A DNA stretch of 21,583 nucleotides, taken from positions 1 to 21,583 of the forward strand of contig JBPCRW010000031.1 in the NCBI GenBank assembly GCA_050996405.1, in the 5' to 3' direction. Positions 13,459 to 20,278 of this stretch are shown in pieces. Source of the DNA: JBPCRW01 sp050996405 (GTDB lineage: Bacteria > Acidobacteriota > Blastocatellia > Pyrinomonadales > Pyrinomonadaceae). The position numbers and the translations under genes were made by a program. Positions within the stretch are counted from its first letter, which is position 1, and the number at the start of each line of letters is the position of its first letter. Under the pieces are notes generated by a model, which was given only the letters and a program-made list of their open reading frames with translations, made no database searches and was not told where the DNA came from.

Positions 13459-14623
13459 GCGGGAATTAACTGTAAGAATCGAGAAAATCGTGCCGAACGG
13501 TTACGGCTTGGCGTTTGCCGAAGGCTTAACCGTTTTCGTCGCGCTTGCCGCCGCCGGAGATAAACTTCGCGTTCGGCTGCGCGAGAAAAAAGGCAAAATC
13601 GCGTTTGCGGAAATCGTCGAAATTCTCGAACCTTCGTCCGATAGAGCTGCGCCGGAATGCCGGTATTTCGGACGCTGCGGCGGCTGCGATTTTCAGCAGT
13701 TAAATTACGCGGCGCAGCTTGCCGCAAAACTCGGAATTATCCGCGATTGTCTGACGCGAATCGGAAAAATAAATTACGAAAAAGAAATTGAAATAATTGT
13801 CAGTCCGCAGCCTTACAAATATCGTTCGCGGGCGCAGTGGCATGCCGACACGCGCGCGCGAAAACTCGGCTATTTCAAACGTTATTCACACGAAATTATC
13901 GATGTCGAAAATTGTCCGATTCTCGACGATACGCTGGAAAAAACGCTGGAAAATTTCCGGCGGAATTTGAATTGGGAAGAATTTTGGGCGGAGAAAATTG
14001 AAATCGAAACGGCAAGCGCGGAACGTGAAGTTTCCGTATATTCTAACGAACTGATTGAACCGACGCGCGAAATATCTTTCACGGCGCGCGGCGAAAAATA
14101 TCTCTACGACGCGGGCATTTTTTTTCAGGGAAATCAATTTTTGATTGAACGGTTAATTGATTTAGCGACAACGGGCGCGAGCGGCGCGAACGCGCTCGAT
14201 TTGTTTTGCGGTGTCGGACTTTTTTCGTTGCCGCTGGCGCGAAAATTTACGAAAGTTTTCGGCATCGAAGCCAGCGAAAGGGCAATCGAATTCGCGCAAA
14301 AAAACGCGGAAAACGCGCGGCTCGCAAACGTCGAATTTTTCGCCGAAAACGTTGGAGATTTCTTGAACGAAAACAAACTTGAAAATATTGATTTCGTGCT
14401 GCTCGACCCGCCGCGCGCGGGCGCGGAACGCGAAACTATTGAAGCGATTTTGAGATTAAACCCGAAACAAATTTCGTATGTTTCGTGCGACCCCGCGACG
14501 CTCGCCCGCGATTTGAAAATTCTAACCGAAAGCCTTTATCAAATCGAATCCATCGCCGCGCTCGATTTATTCCCGCAAACGCACCACGTCGAAACGGTCG
14601 CGCGCTTAAATCGTAAAAGTTAG
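13442..14623 (+). CDS. rlmD: 23S rRNA (uracil-5-)-methyltransferase, TRAM and [4Fe-4S] type
   Basis: A TrmA/RumA-family enzyme that methylates C5 of uridine in rRNA using S-adenosylmethionine. A TRAM-type RNA-binding domain occupies about 1-64. The iron-sulfur ligands are Cys73, Cys79, Cys82 (ECRYFGRCGGC) and Cys158 (ENCPI). The SAM-binding motif is LDLFCGVGLFSLPLA (252-266), the PPR loop is LLDPPRAG (320-327), the nucleophile is Cys349 in YVSCDPATLARD, and the general base is Glu384 in HHVET. This is the layout of RlmD, but RlmC or RlmCD-like specificity cannot be excluded. The only in-frame start that keeps the TRAM domain is the TTG at 13442, within the end of the previous gene. Confidence 0.88.
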   Translation: MKTFNKRELTVRIEKIVPNGYGLAFAEGLTVFVALAAAGDKLRVRLREKKGKIAFAEIVEILEPSSDRAAPECRYFGRCGGCDFQQLNYAAQLAAKLGIIRDCLTRIGKINYEKEIEIIVSPQPYKYRSRAQWHADTRARKLGYFKRYSHEIIDVENCPILDDTLEKTLENFRRNLNWEEFWAEKIEIETASAEREVSVYSNELIEPTREISFTARGEKYLYDAGIFFQGNQFLIERLIDLATTGASGANALDLFCGVGLFSLPLARKFTKVFGIEASERAIEFAQKNAENARLANVEFFAENVGDFLNENKLENIDFVLLDPPRAGAERETIEAILRLNPKQISYVSCDPATLARDLKILTESLYQIESIAALDLFPQTHHVETVARLNRKS

Positions 14624-14660
14624 ACGCAAAAAAAATTATTTGAATCGACAAGCGTCTTTT
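14622..14660 (+). terminator. Possible terminator after the rRNA methyltransferase
   Basis: AGACGC (14622-14627) pairs with GCGTCT (14652-14657), followed by TTTT. The loop is long (24 nt, A-rich), so it is a weak candidate. It lies at the stop codon, and the next gene has its own strong ribosome-binding site. Confidence 0.35.
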
Positions 14661-14725
14661 GAAAATTCTGCATCGAACAAGACGGGCGCGAAAGTAGATA
14701 AGATTTACTCGATAAGGAGAATTAA

Positions 14726-15310
14726 ATGCAGTTTCGGTTAAAAATGTTGGCTGTTCCAGTTTTTGCGATTATCGTTTTTGCGGCGGGAAATAATTTCGCG
14801 CAAAACTCAAATCCGTCGAAGACAAATACGGCAACCGCGCAAACCAAAGACGCGGAAACGATTGATTTTAATTTTACGGATTTCACGGGCAAGCCGCGCA
14901 AATTCTCCGAGTTTCGCGGCAAATATGTGTTACTGGATTTTTGGGCGACATGGTGCAGACCGTGTTTAGCCGACATTCCAAAATTGAAAGAGCTTTACGA
15001 AAAACACGAGGGCGAAGGTTTCGAAATTATCGGGATGGATTCGGAAACCATCGGCGACGACGGTGACGCGCCCGACCCCGAATTTGCTAAAGAAACCGCC
15101 GCCCGCGCCAGACAAATCGTGACGACGCGCGGCGTGATGTGGACGCAGGCGACCGCCGAAACAGCCATTCCGGTGGCGAATAAAGTTTTCGGGGTAAAGG
15201 CTCTGCCAACCAAAGTTTTGATTGACAAAGACGGAAAAATTATTGCGACCATCGGCGAAAAGGACGATTTAAAGGCAATCGTCGAAAAGCTGTTTGACGA
15301 GAAAAAGTAA
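14726..15310 (+). CDS. Secreted TlpA/ResA-like thioredoxin
   Basis: Residues 1-25 are a signal peptide or membrane anchor (VFAIIVFAAGNNFAQ). After a Thr/Ser/Asn linker the thioredoxin-like domain begins near 45 (IDFNFTDFTGKPRKFSEFRGK). It has the redox motif WCRPC (76-80; Cys77 and Cys80) and the cis-proline Pro161 in KALPTKVLI. Such proteins reduce disulfides in the envelope, for example during cytochrome c maturation. The ATG has an AAGGAGA ribosome-binding site 5 nt upstream (14714-14720). It is only 8 nt from the DsbD gene, which would supply its electrons. The insertion at 107-140 between strands is somewhat long and acidic (DDGDAPDPEF). Confidence 0.9.
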   Translation: MQFRLKMLAVPVFAIIVFAAGNNFAQNSNPSKTNTATAQTKDAETIDFNFTDFTGKPRKFSEFRGKYVLLDFWATWCRPCLADIPKLKELYEKHEGEGFEIIGMDSETIGDDGDAPDPEFAKETAARARQIVTTRGVMWTQATAETAIPVANKVFGVKALPTKVLIDKDGKIIATIGEKDDLKAIVEKLFDEKK

Positions 15311-15318
15311 AAACAAAA

Positions 15319-17427
15319 ATGAAAGAAAACTCGGCGTTTAAATTCGGCTGCGCGGCATTTTCGATGTTGCTGATTTTTGTACTGGCGGGAAGTCTGCGGG
15401 CGCAGAATCCGGTGGCACTTTCGATGACGGTCAGACCCGCGAAAGCGAAAGCGGGCGATAAATTGACGGCGCAGATTTCCGCGTCAATCGGCGGCGGCTG
15501 GCATATGTATTCGATAACGCAGGGCGCGGGCGGACCCGTTCCGACCAGAATCACGGTTGACGAATCGGGCGTTTTCAAAGCGGCGGGCAACGCGAGAGGT
15601 TCTGCGCCGCAACGCGAAATGGATGCAAATTTCGGAATCATAACCGAAACTTATTCGGGCAGCGCGACATTTACCGTTCCCGTTGCGGTTGACGCGGCGG
15701 CGCAGGCGGGCGCGCAAACTTTATCAATCGGCGTGCGTTATCAAGTCTGCAACGATTCGGTCTGTCTGCCGCCGAAAACCGTCAAAGTTTCCGCACCCGT
15801 TGAAATTATTGCGGGAACAGCAGCGGCGCAAACTTCGCCGACTCCGACACCGAGCGTTTCGCCGTCTGCGACACCGACTCCGAAGCCAACGCCGACGACA
15901 AACGCGAATATCAGCGCGAATTTAAATCAAAATTCACCGGCAAACATCGCCAGCGTCAATGCAAACGCGAACGCGGAAGCGAATACAAATACCGAAAATC
16001 TCGTTGCGGCGACGGAAAATCCGAATCCGCCGACTGATTTGGCGAGCGGTTCAACCGCGACAAATTCGGCATCGTCTCTAAATACGAATTCCAATTCGGG
16101 CGGCGGCTTCGATAAAAATCAATCAATCTGGTCGTTTATCTGGCTGGCGATGAGCGTCGGCGCGTTGTCGCTTTTAACGCCGTGCGTGTTTCCGATGATT
16201 CCGATTACAGTTTCTTATTTTACGAATCATTCGACCGGCGCGAGCCGCGCGTCGGCAGTTCGCAACGCGACCATTTACGCGCTCGGAATTATTCTGACAT
16301 TTACCGCGCTCGGCGTGGCTCTGGCGGTCGTGTTCGGCGCGGCGGGCATCAATCAATTCGCGTCAAATCCCTGGGTCAATCTTATCATCACGGGAATTTT
16401 TGCAGCGTTCGCGTTAAGTCTTTTTGGCGCGTACAACCTGCAAATTCCGCCGCCGCTGATGAGCCGTCTCGACGCATACGCGCGCGGCAAAGAATCGAGT
16501 CACATTGTCGGATTATTGTTGATGGGATTCGTTTTTTCGCTGACATCTTTTACCTGCACCGCGCCGTTTGTCGGCACGCTGTTAGTTTTGGCGGCGCAGG
16601 GGCAGTGGCTTTATCCGCTGGTCGGAATGCTCGCGTTTTCAACCGTTTTCGCGCTGCCGTTTTTTGTTCTCGCGCTCGCGCCGCAGCTTATTTCGCAATT
16701 GCCGAAATCTGGCGGCTGGCTCAACTCCGTCAAAGTCGTGATGGGCTTGATGGAAATCGCGGCGGCGATGAAATTTCTTTCCAACGTAGATTTGATTTGG
16801 CGTTGGGGAATTTTTACGCGCGAAGTCGTGCTGGCAAGCTGGATAGCGATTGCCTTGCTCATCGGGCTTTATCTGCTGGGGAAATTCCAACTGCTGCACG
16901 ATTCGCCGACGCAGAGCATCGGCGCGGCGCGTCTGATGTTCGCCTTTATTTCGCTCGCGCTGGGCTTTTATCTTTTGACCGGATTATTCGGCAAACCGCT
17001 CGGCGAACTCGAATCTTTTCTGCCGCCGATGAGTGAAACGACGATTTCGAGCAATCAAAAATCGGACGAATTAAATTGGATTACGAACGATTATGAAGCG
17101 GCTTTGAAAAAAGCGAAGGCGGAAAATAAGTCGATTTTTATAGATTTTACGGGCTACACCTGCACGAATTGCCGCTGGATGGAAGCTAATATGTTTCCGC
17201 GCAAAGAAGTTACGGGCGAACTCGAAAAATACGTTCTGGTGCGTCTTTACACCGACGGCGAAGGCGAACCTTTTGAAGGTTTCCAAAAGATGCAGCAGGA
17301 CAAATTCGGCACGGTCGCGCTGCCGTTTTACGTCGTCACGGACGCGAACGGCAACCCGCAAAAAACTTTCTCCGGATTAACCCGCAACGCCGCCGAATTT
17401 GCCGCATTCCTAAAGCAAAATCAATAG
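15319..17427 (+). CDS. dsbD: Thiol:disulfide interchange protein DsbD
   Basis: DsbD moves electrons from cytoplasmic thioredoxin across the inner membrane to envelope proteins through three Cys pairs. All are visible: Cys144/Cys149 in the N-terminal alpha domain (YQVCNDSVC), Cys289/Cys413 in the membrane beta domain (LLTPCVFPMIP and SFTCTAPF), and Cys615/Cys618 in the C-terminal thioredoxin domain (GYTCTNCRW). Residues 1-29 are the signal peptide, and about eight membrane helices lie between 272 and 556. An unusual linker of about 95 residues (170-265), first Thr/Pro and then Asn/Ala/Thr rich, joins the alpha and beta domains. It has no clear ribosome-binding site and starts 8 nt after the TlpA-like gene, so coupled translation is likely. 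Confidence 0.95.
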   Translation: MKENSAFKFGCAAFSMLLIFVLAGSLRAQNPVALSMTVRPAKAKAGDKLTAQISASIGGGWHMYSITQGAGGPVPTRITVDESGVFKAAGNARGSAPQREMDANFGIITETYSGSATFTVPVAVDAAAQAGAQTLSIGVRYQVCNDSVCLPPKTVKVSAPVEIIAGTAAAQTSPTPTPSVSPSATPTPKPTPTTNANISANLNQNSPANIASVNANANAEANTNTENLVAATENPNPPTDLASGSTATNSASSLNTNSNSGGGFDKNQSIWSFIWLAMSVGALSLLTPCVFPMIPITVSYFTNHSTGASRASAVRNATIYALGIILTFTALGVALAVVFGAAGINQFASNPWVNLIITGIFAAFALSLFGAYNLQIPPPLMSRLDAYARGKESSHIVGLLLMGFVFSLTSFTCTAPFVGTLLVLAAQGQWLYPLVGMLAFSTVFALPFFVLALAPQLISQLPKSGGWLNSVKVVMGLMEIAAAMKFLSNVDLIWRWGIFTREVVLASWIAIALLIGLYLLGKFQLLHDSPTQSIGAARLMFAFISLALGFYLLTGLFGKPLGELESFLPPMSETTISSNQKSDELNWITNDYEAALKKAKAENKSIFIDFTGYTCTNCRWMEANMFPRKEVTGELEKYVLVRLYTDGEGEPFEGFQKMQQDKFGTVALPFYVVTDANGNPQKTFSGLTRNAAEFAAFLKQNQ

Positions 17428-17521
17428 GATGCGGATTTAACGGATTGTAGCGGATTAACGCGGATTCTTTTTTAGATAATCTGCGAGAATCTGCTGAATC
17501 AGCGTTTATCCGCGTCCTATT
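17423..17521. repeat. Imperfect 44-nt inverted repeat built of about 10-nt CGGATT words
   Basis: The left arm 17423-17466 contains CGGATT four times at about 10-nt spacing (GCGGATTTAA, CGGATTGTAG, CGGATTAACG, CGGATT). The right arm 17478-17521 is its approximate reverse complement, with the outer 14 nt matching at 13 positions and one indel inside. It starts at the dsbD stop codon and ends 26 nt before the convergent Fe-S gene's stop, so it probably acts as a 3' end for both. Confidence 0.75.
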
Positions 17522-17546
17522 TCTTTCAAAATAGTTTTCGAGAAAA

Positions 17547-18590
17547 TTATTCCGAATCTTTGGCTGCGCTTGCGATTTTTTTACGCAGATTGGCGGCGGC
17601 AGTCGTCGCCGGAACTAATTCCACATCTTCCACGTTGCCATAGACTTTTTTGCCGAACACGCCATTCCAAGGTGGAATAACAACCGAAATCGCGCCCTGC
17701 GCTTTTGCCTGACACGCCAGCCGTAGAAATGGTTTCGCTTCGTTCGGCTGGTTGTAGCCGAAAACGCGCATCTGTTTTTCTTCGCGCGGCTCGACATCCG
17801 ACAACTTTTCCGCGCCGCCCAAAACGCCGACCCAGCAAGTTCCGCACGCCGCCGCGCGGCATTCGACGGGAATCACGCCTTCGATACAGCGCGCGTCTTT
17901 TTCAACCCAATTCTGCGATTGGTCACGCGCCGCCGCCGAAGCAATTTCTTCATCGCTGATGACTTTAAAATTCGCGTTCGCTTTATTCTCGTCGTAAGTC
18001 ACCGTCCACTGTTTATCAATCGTTTTGAGAAAACCGAAAAAGCCCTGCGAATCGTCTTTAGCCCGATTTGCCAAAACTTTTTCGGGTGAAAGTTTGAGGT
18101 GATTTTTGTCGAGATAAACTTTTCCTTCCGCCGATTTGAAAGCGTCAAAACCTGTCTGCAAAAGCGTCATCAAACCGGCTGCCGTAATGCCAATCGTTAA
18201 TGATTCATTTGTTTTTGCCGCGCTTGCCGCGTCTCTGGCGATTTGCCGGATGACATTTACCAAATTCGCATTTTCGTCCGTAAAAGATTCGGCAAATTTA
18301 ACAATCGCGTCTTTGGTTTCCTTCCAAAAGCGATGACCGTAAAGAAATTTATGCGACGAATCAATCTGCGTTTTTAATTCGTAATCGCCCTGCAAAACAA
18401 ATTTCTGAACCAGTTCGTCCTTATTTTCGACGGTTTGCAGTATGCGGAAAAGTTCCAGCGGGTAAAAGCGAAACCAGATTTGCGCCGCGTTCCGGTCAAC
18501 TTCGTGAATTTCGGGAAGCAAAGTCTCAAGCGTCGCCAGCCACGCTTTTTCATCGAACTTATTTAGAAAAACTTCAAATTTATTACTCAT
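17547..18590 (-). CDS. Protein with C-terminal plant-type [2Fe-2S] ferredoxin domain
   Basis: The last 150 residues hold a plant-type ferredoxin domain, with ligands Cys244, Cys249, Cys252 (ECRAAACGTC) and Cys293 (RLACQAK), the standard C-x4-C-x2-C...C pattern. It should carry one [2Fe-2S] cluster for one-electron transfer. Residues 1-190 are a mostly helical domain that I do not recognise (HEVDRNAAQIWFRFYPLE at about 29-46, YGHRFWKETKD at about 84-94), containing a short hydrophobic stretch LTIGITAAGLMTLLQ (131-145). There is no signal peptide. The combination suggests a dedicated electron-transfer or sensory role, but the partner is unknown. It diverges from the AraC-like gene, sharing the repeat-containing region. 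No Shine-Dalgarno is visible. Confidence 0.8.
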   Translation of the reverse strand: MSNKFEVFLNKFDEKAWLATLETLLPEIHEVDRNAAQIWFRFYPLELFRILQTVENKDELVQKFVLQGDYELKTQIDSSHKFLYGHRFWKETKDAIVKFAESFTDENANLVNVIRQIARDAASAAKTNESLTIGITAAGLMTLLQTGFDAFKSAEGKVYLDKNHLKLSPEKVLANRAKDDSQGFFGFLKTIDKQWTVTYDENKANANFKVISDEEIASAAARDQSQNWVEKDARCIEGVIPVECRAAACGTCWVGVLGGAEKLSDVEPREEKQMRVFGYNQPNEAKPFLRLACQAKAQGAISVVIPPWNGVFGKKVYGNVEDVELVPATTAAANLRKKIASAAKDSE

Positions 18591-18656
18591 AAAATTTCAT
18601 TAAATTAAAACAAAAATCATAACAATAAATTTTATTACTTCAAAATGCCGCCGTGC

Positions 18657-18722
18657 TAAACTCTGTTCGCGGTTGTCATAAACTCTGTTCGCGGTTGTCA
18701 TAAACTCTGTTCGCGGTTGTCA
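18657..18722. repeat. Three perfect 22-bp tandem repeats upstream of the AraC-like gene
   Basis: The unit TAAACTCTGTTCGCGGTTGTCA occurs three times without change, at 18657-18678, 18679-18700 and 18701-18722. A 22-bp period is about two helical turns, so protein bound to each copy would sit on one face of the DNA. The region lies between the divergent Fe-S and AraC-like genes. The units are contiguous, with no spacers. Confidence 0.95.
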
Positions 18723-18732
18723 TTATGACAAC
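18716..18732. promoter_or_regulatory. 17-bp palindromic operator-like site
   Basis: GTTGTCAT and ATGACAAC form a perfect 8-bp inverted repeat around one T. The left half is the end of the third 22-bp repeat, so the palindrome joins the tandem array to the start region of the AraC-like gene, whose AAGGAA ribosome-binding site begins just after it (18733-18738). Confidence 0.65.
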
Positions 18733-18744
18733 AAGGAAATTCTT

Positions 18745-19107
18745 ATGGACAAAAGAATTGCTTTTCTCAAAAAACAGATGCTTTCAAATCTTAAATATCA
18801 ATTTACAATCGAAGAAATGGCGCATTCTGTAAATCTTTCCGAGTCGCATCTTCTCCAGCTTTTTAAAAGAGAAGTCGGAATGCCGCCAATTCAATATCTC
18901 TGGCATTTGCGATTAGAAAAGGCGCGTGAACTCTTGGAAGCGAAGGATTTTTTTGAGAATGTGAAACAAATCCGAGCTAAAGTCGGAATAAAAGACCCAA
19001 GCCATTTTACACAACTTTTTAAAGCAAAATACGGCGCGTCGCCCACAGAATATAGCAGGCAGCACTGGGCAAAAATTGAAAGAGAAGAATCTAAAGCCAA
19101 CGAATAA
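18745..19107 (+). CDS. Minimal AraC-type transcriptional regulator
   Basis: The 120-aa protein consists only of the AraC/XylS DNA-binding domain. The first helix-turn-helix is about 20-41 (FTIEEMAHSVNLSESHLLQLFKREVG) and the second about 70-93, followed by the family signature HFTQLFKAKYGASPTEYS (87-104). No ligand-sensing domain is present, so it may act constitutively, like SoxS/MarA, or with a partner. AAGGAA precedes the ATG at good spacing. Tandem repeats and a palindrome directly upstream are obvious candidate sites for self-control. Downstream lie the thioredoxin and peptide genes, which it probably regulates. Confidence 0.88.
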   Translation: MDKRIAFLKKQMLSNLKYQFTIEEMAHSVNLSESHLLQLFKREVGMPPIQYLWHLRLEKARELLEAKDFFENVKQIRAKVGIKDPSHFTQLFKAKYGASPTEYSRQHWAKIEREESKANE

Positions 19108-19223
19108 TAGAATCGGCTGGTAAATAATGGTTTTCGCCAACAAATAATCGTTGACGAGAAGTTTCGAGAGGCAGAAAATAGTATTGCTTTATCCGAGAAC
19201 AATTCAAATTTTGAGGCGAGATA

Positions 19224-19742
19224 ATGTTAAGTTCACTTAAACATAACTTCGATACATCCATAAACATCACAGTTTTGGTTTGTCTTGTTGCGCTTATAGG
19301 TTTTTTCGGATACCGATGGTTTGTTCCGCAAACGCGGCAAAGTAATTACAAAGAAGATTTTGCGGAAGGAAAAACTCTTGCTGAAGTTCCAAATCTTGAC
19401 GAAGGCAATTACGAAAAATCAATTATTCTTATATTGAATACAGATTGCAAATACTGCAATGCAAGTGTTGATTTTTATAAAAGACTTGCGAACACGAAAT
19501 ACGATACAAATTCCAAGCAGTTAGTAGCTTTGTTTTTACAACCCAAGGAAATCGTTGATAAATACATAAGCGAAAAGGCTTTTCCAATCAGAAGCATATC
19601 GAGCGTAAGTTTTGAGAAATTAAAAGCTGGAGTTACTCCGACTATAGTTGCTATTGATAAACAGAGGCGAATAATTAGAGCTTGGTTCGGAAAATTACCG
19701 CCCGATAAAGAACAAGAGGTCCTTGATGTGTTGGAGAAATAA
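19224..19742 (+). CDS. Membrane-anchored thioredoxin-fold protein (CKYC)
   Basis: One transmembrane helix (about 14-34) anchors a thioredoxin-like domain on the outer face of the inner membrane. The domain holds TDCKYCNASVDFY (Cys75 and Cys78 as a CxxC) and the cis-proline Pro139 in GVTPTIVAI. It lacks the WCxxC tryptophan, and its CKYC motif resembles that of disulfide-handling TlpA/DsbG-like proteins rather than thioredoxin. GAGG lies 7 nt before the ATG. AT-richer codon use contrasts with the tlpA-dsbD pair. The gene is 79 nt from the Cys-rich peptide gene, which suggests it acts on that peptide, as inference. Confidence 0.82.
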   Translation: MLSSLKHNFDTSINITVLVCLVALIGFFGYRWFVPQTRQSNYKEDFAEGKTLAEVPNLDEGNYEKSIILILNTDCKYCNASVDFYKRLANTKYDTNSKQLVALFLQPKEIVDKYISEKAFPIRSISSVSFEKLKAGVTPTIVAIDKQRRIIRAWFGKLPPDKEQEVLDVLEK

Positions 19743-19821
19743 AGTTCAAGTTTTTCTTCGGAAGTAATGGAAAATTTGAAAAACAGAAAAGAAAAAATAA
19801 AAATCAGAGGAGGAAAGAAGG

Positions 19822-20103
19822 ATGAAAAAAGTAATGACTTTGGTTAAACTAACTTTTATAGCACTTAGCTTATCAATAATTATTGGGGTTGCGCCAACTC
19901 AAACAAAAGTTTCTGCTTGGGTTGATGATCCAGTAGAACCTGCTTGTCCAAGCACCAGTTGTGAATCAAGCATGGTTTTTTGGTGTAATTGCCCTGTGTC
20001 TGGCTGCGGAGGCTGCTACATAAATGACGGCGATCATGGGTGCGGAGTGTGTTCAAAGGGTCCAAAGGAAAGCGGAGACACACCTGCTTGGTTTAGTTTT
20101 TGA
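19822..20103 (+). CDS. Small secreted Cys-rich peptide precursor
   Basis: I do not recognise this 93-aa protein. Residues 1-32 are a typical Sec signal (MKKVMTLVKLTFIALSL..., likely cut after VSA). The mature part of about 61 residues has eight Cys (42, 47, 55, 57, 62, 65, 74, 77) with CNC, CGGC and CGVC spacings and is otherwise polar and acidic (WVDDPVEP). Its ATG has the strongest ribosome-binding site in the cassette (AGGAGG at 19808-19813, 8 nt upstream). It could be a disulfide-stabilised signal, toxin or bacteriocin-like peptide, or a metal-binding protein. The flanking thioredoxin genes favour a disulfide-bonded product. Confidence 0.75.
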   Translation: MKKVMTLVKLTFIALSLSIIIGVAPTQTKVSAWVDDPVEPACPSTSCESSMVFWCNCPVSGCGGCYINDGDHGCGVCSKGPKESGDTPAWFSF

Positions 20104-20132
20104 CGTTAATTCAAATTGACGTTAATTTAAAT
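20101..20132. repeat. 16-nt tandem duplication at the end of the peptide gene
   Basis: TGACGTTAATTCAAAT (20101-20116) is followed by a copy differing at one base (20117-20132). The first copy contains the TGA stop codon of the peptide gene. A recent slippage duplication or a regulator site are both possible. Confidence 0.8.
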
Positions 20133-20156
20133 TTGGTAGATATATACCCATTTTAG

Positions 20157-20180
20157 AAGGAGAAGTTAGTGCTTCTCCTT
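20157..20180 (+). terminator. Hairpin downstream of the Cys-rich peptide gene
   Basis: AAGGAGAAG (20157-20165) pairs perfectly with CTTCTCCTT (20172-20180) around a 6-nt loop. The T-run after it is short (TTTAACC), so it may be a partial terminator that sets peptide mRNA levels above the downstream gene or a 3' stabiliser. The stem also contains an AGGAG sequence. Confidence 0.6.
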
Positions 20181-20228
20181 TAACCATTCCTTGCTGATTT
20201 AATTTCCACAGTAATTTTGTAATGGTTT

Positions 20229-20234
20229 TATAAT
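20229..20234 (+). promoter_or_regulatory. -10 box upstream of the second cassette thioredoxin
   Basis: TATAAT is present in an A/T-rich stretch, 16 nt before the small leader ORF (20250). No good -35 lies 16-18 nt upstream (TTTCCACA is nearest). It follows the hairpin at 20157-20180, so it could give the last gene its own transcript. Confidence 0.4.
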
Positions 20235-20249
20235 TAAAACGGAGAATAA

Positions 20250-20276
20250 ATGAGATTTAAAACAATGAGGAAATAA
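20250..20276 (+). CDS. Possible 8-residue leader peptide MRFKTMRK
   Basis: ATG at 20250 follows GGAG by 5 nt and is open for eight codons (MRFKTMRK), ending in TAA at 20274-20276, 2 nt before the ATG of the next gene. Its last codons overlap that gene's GAGGAA ribosome-binding site (20267-20272). This fits a coupled leader ORF, but such a short frame can arise by chance. Confidence 0.35.
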   Translation: MRFKTMRK

Positions 20277-20278
20277 AT

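Noticed and set aside
18657..18722. CRISPR-like array
   Set aside because: The three 22-bp units are directly contiguous with no spacers, and no cas genes are present.
19097..19154. Possible integron attC or attachment site from the repeated GCCAAC(G/A)AATAAT
   Set aside because: The two copies are direct, not the inverted core sites of attC, and no integrase gene is present.
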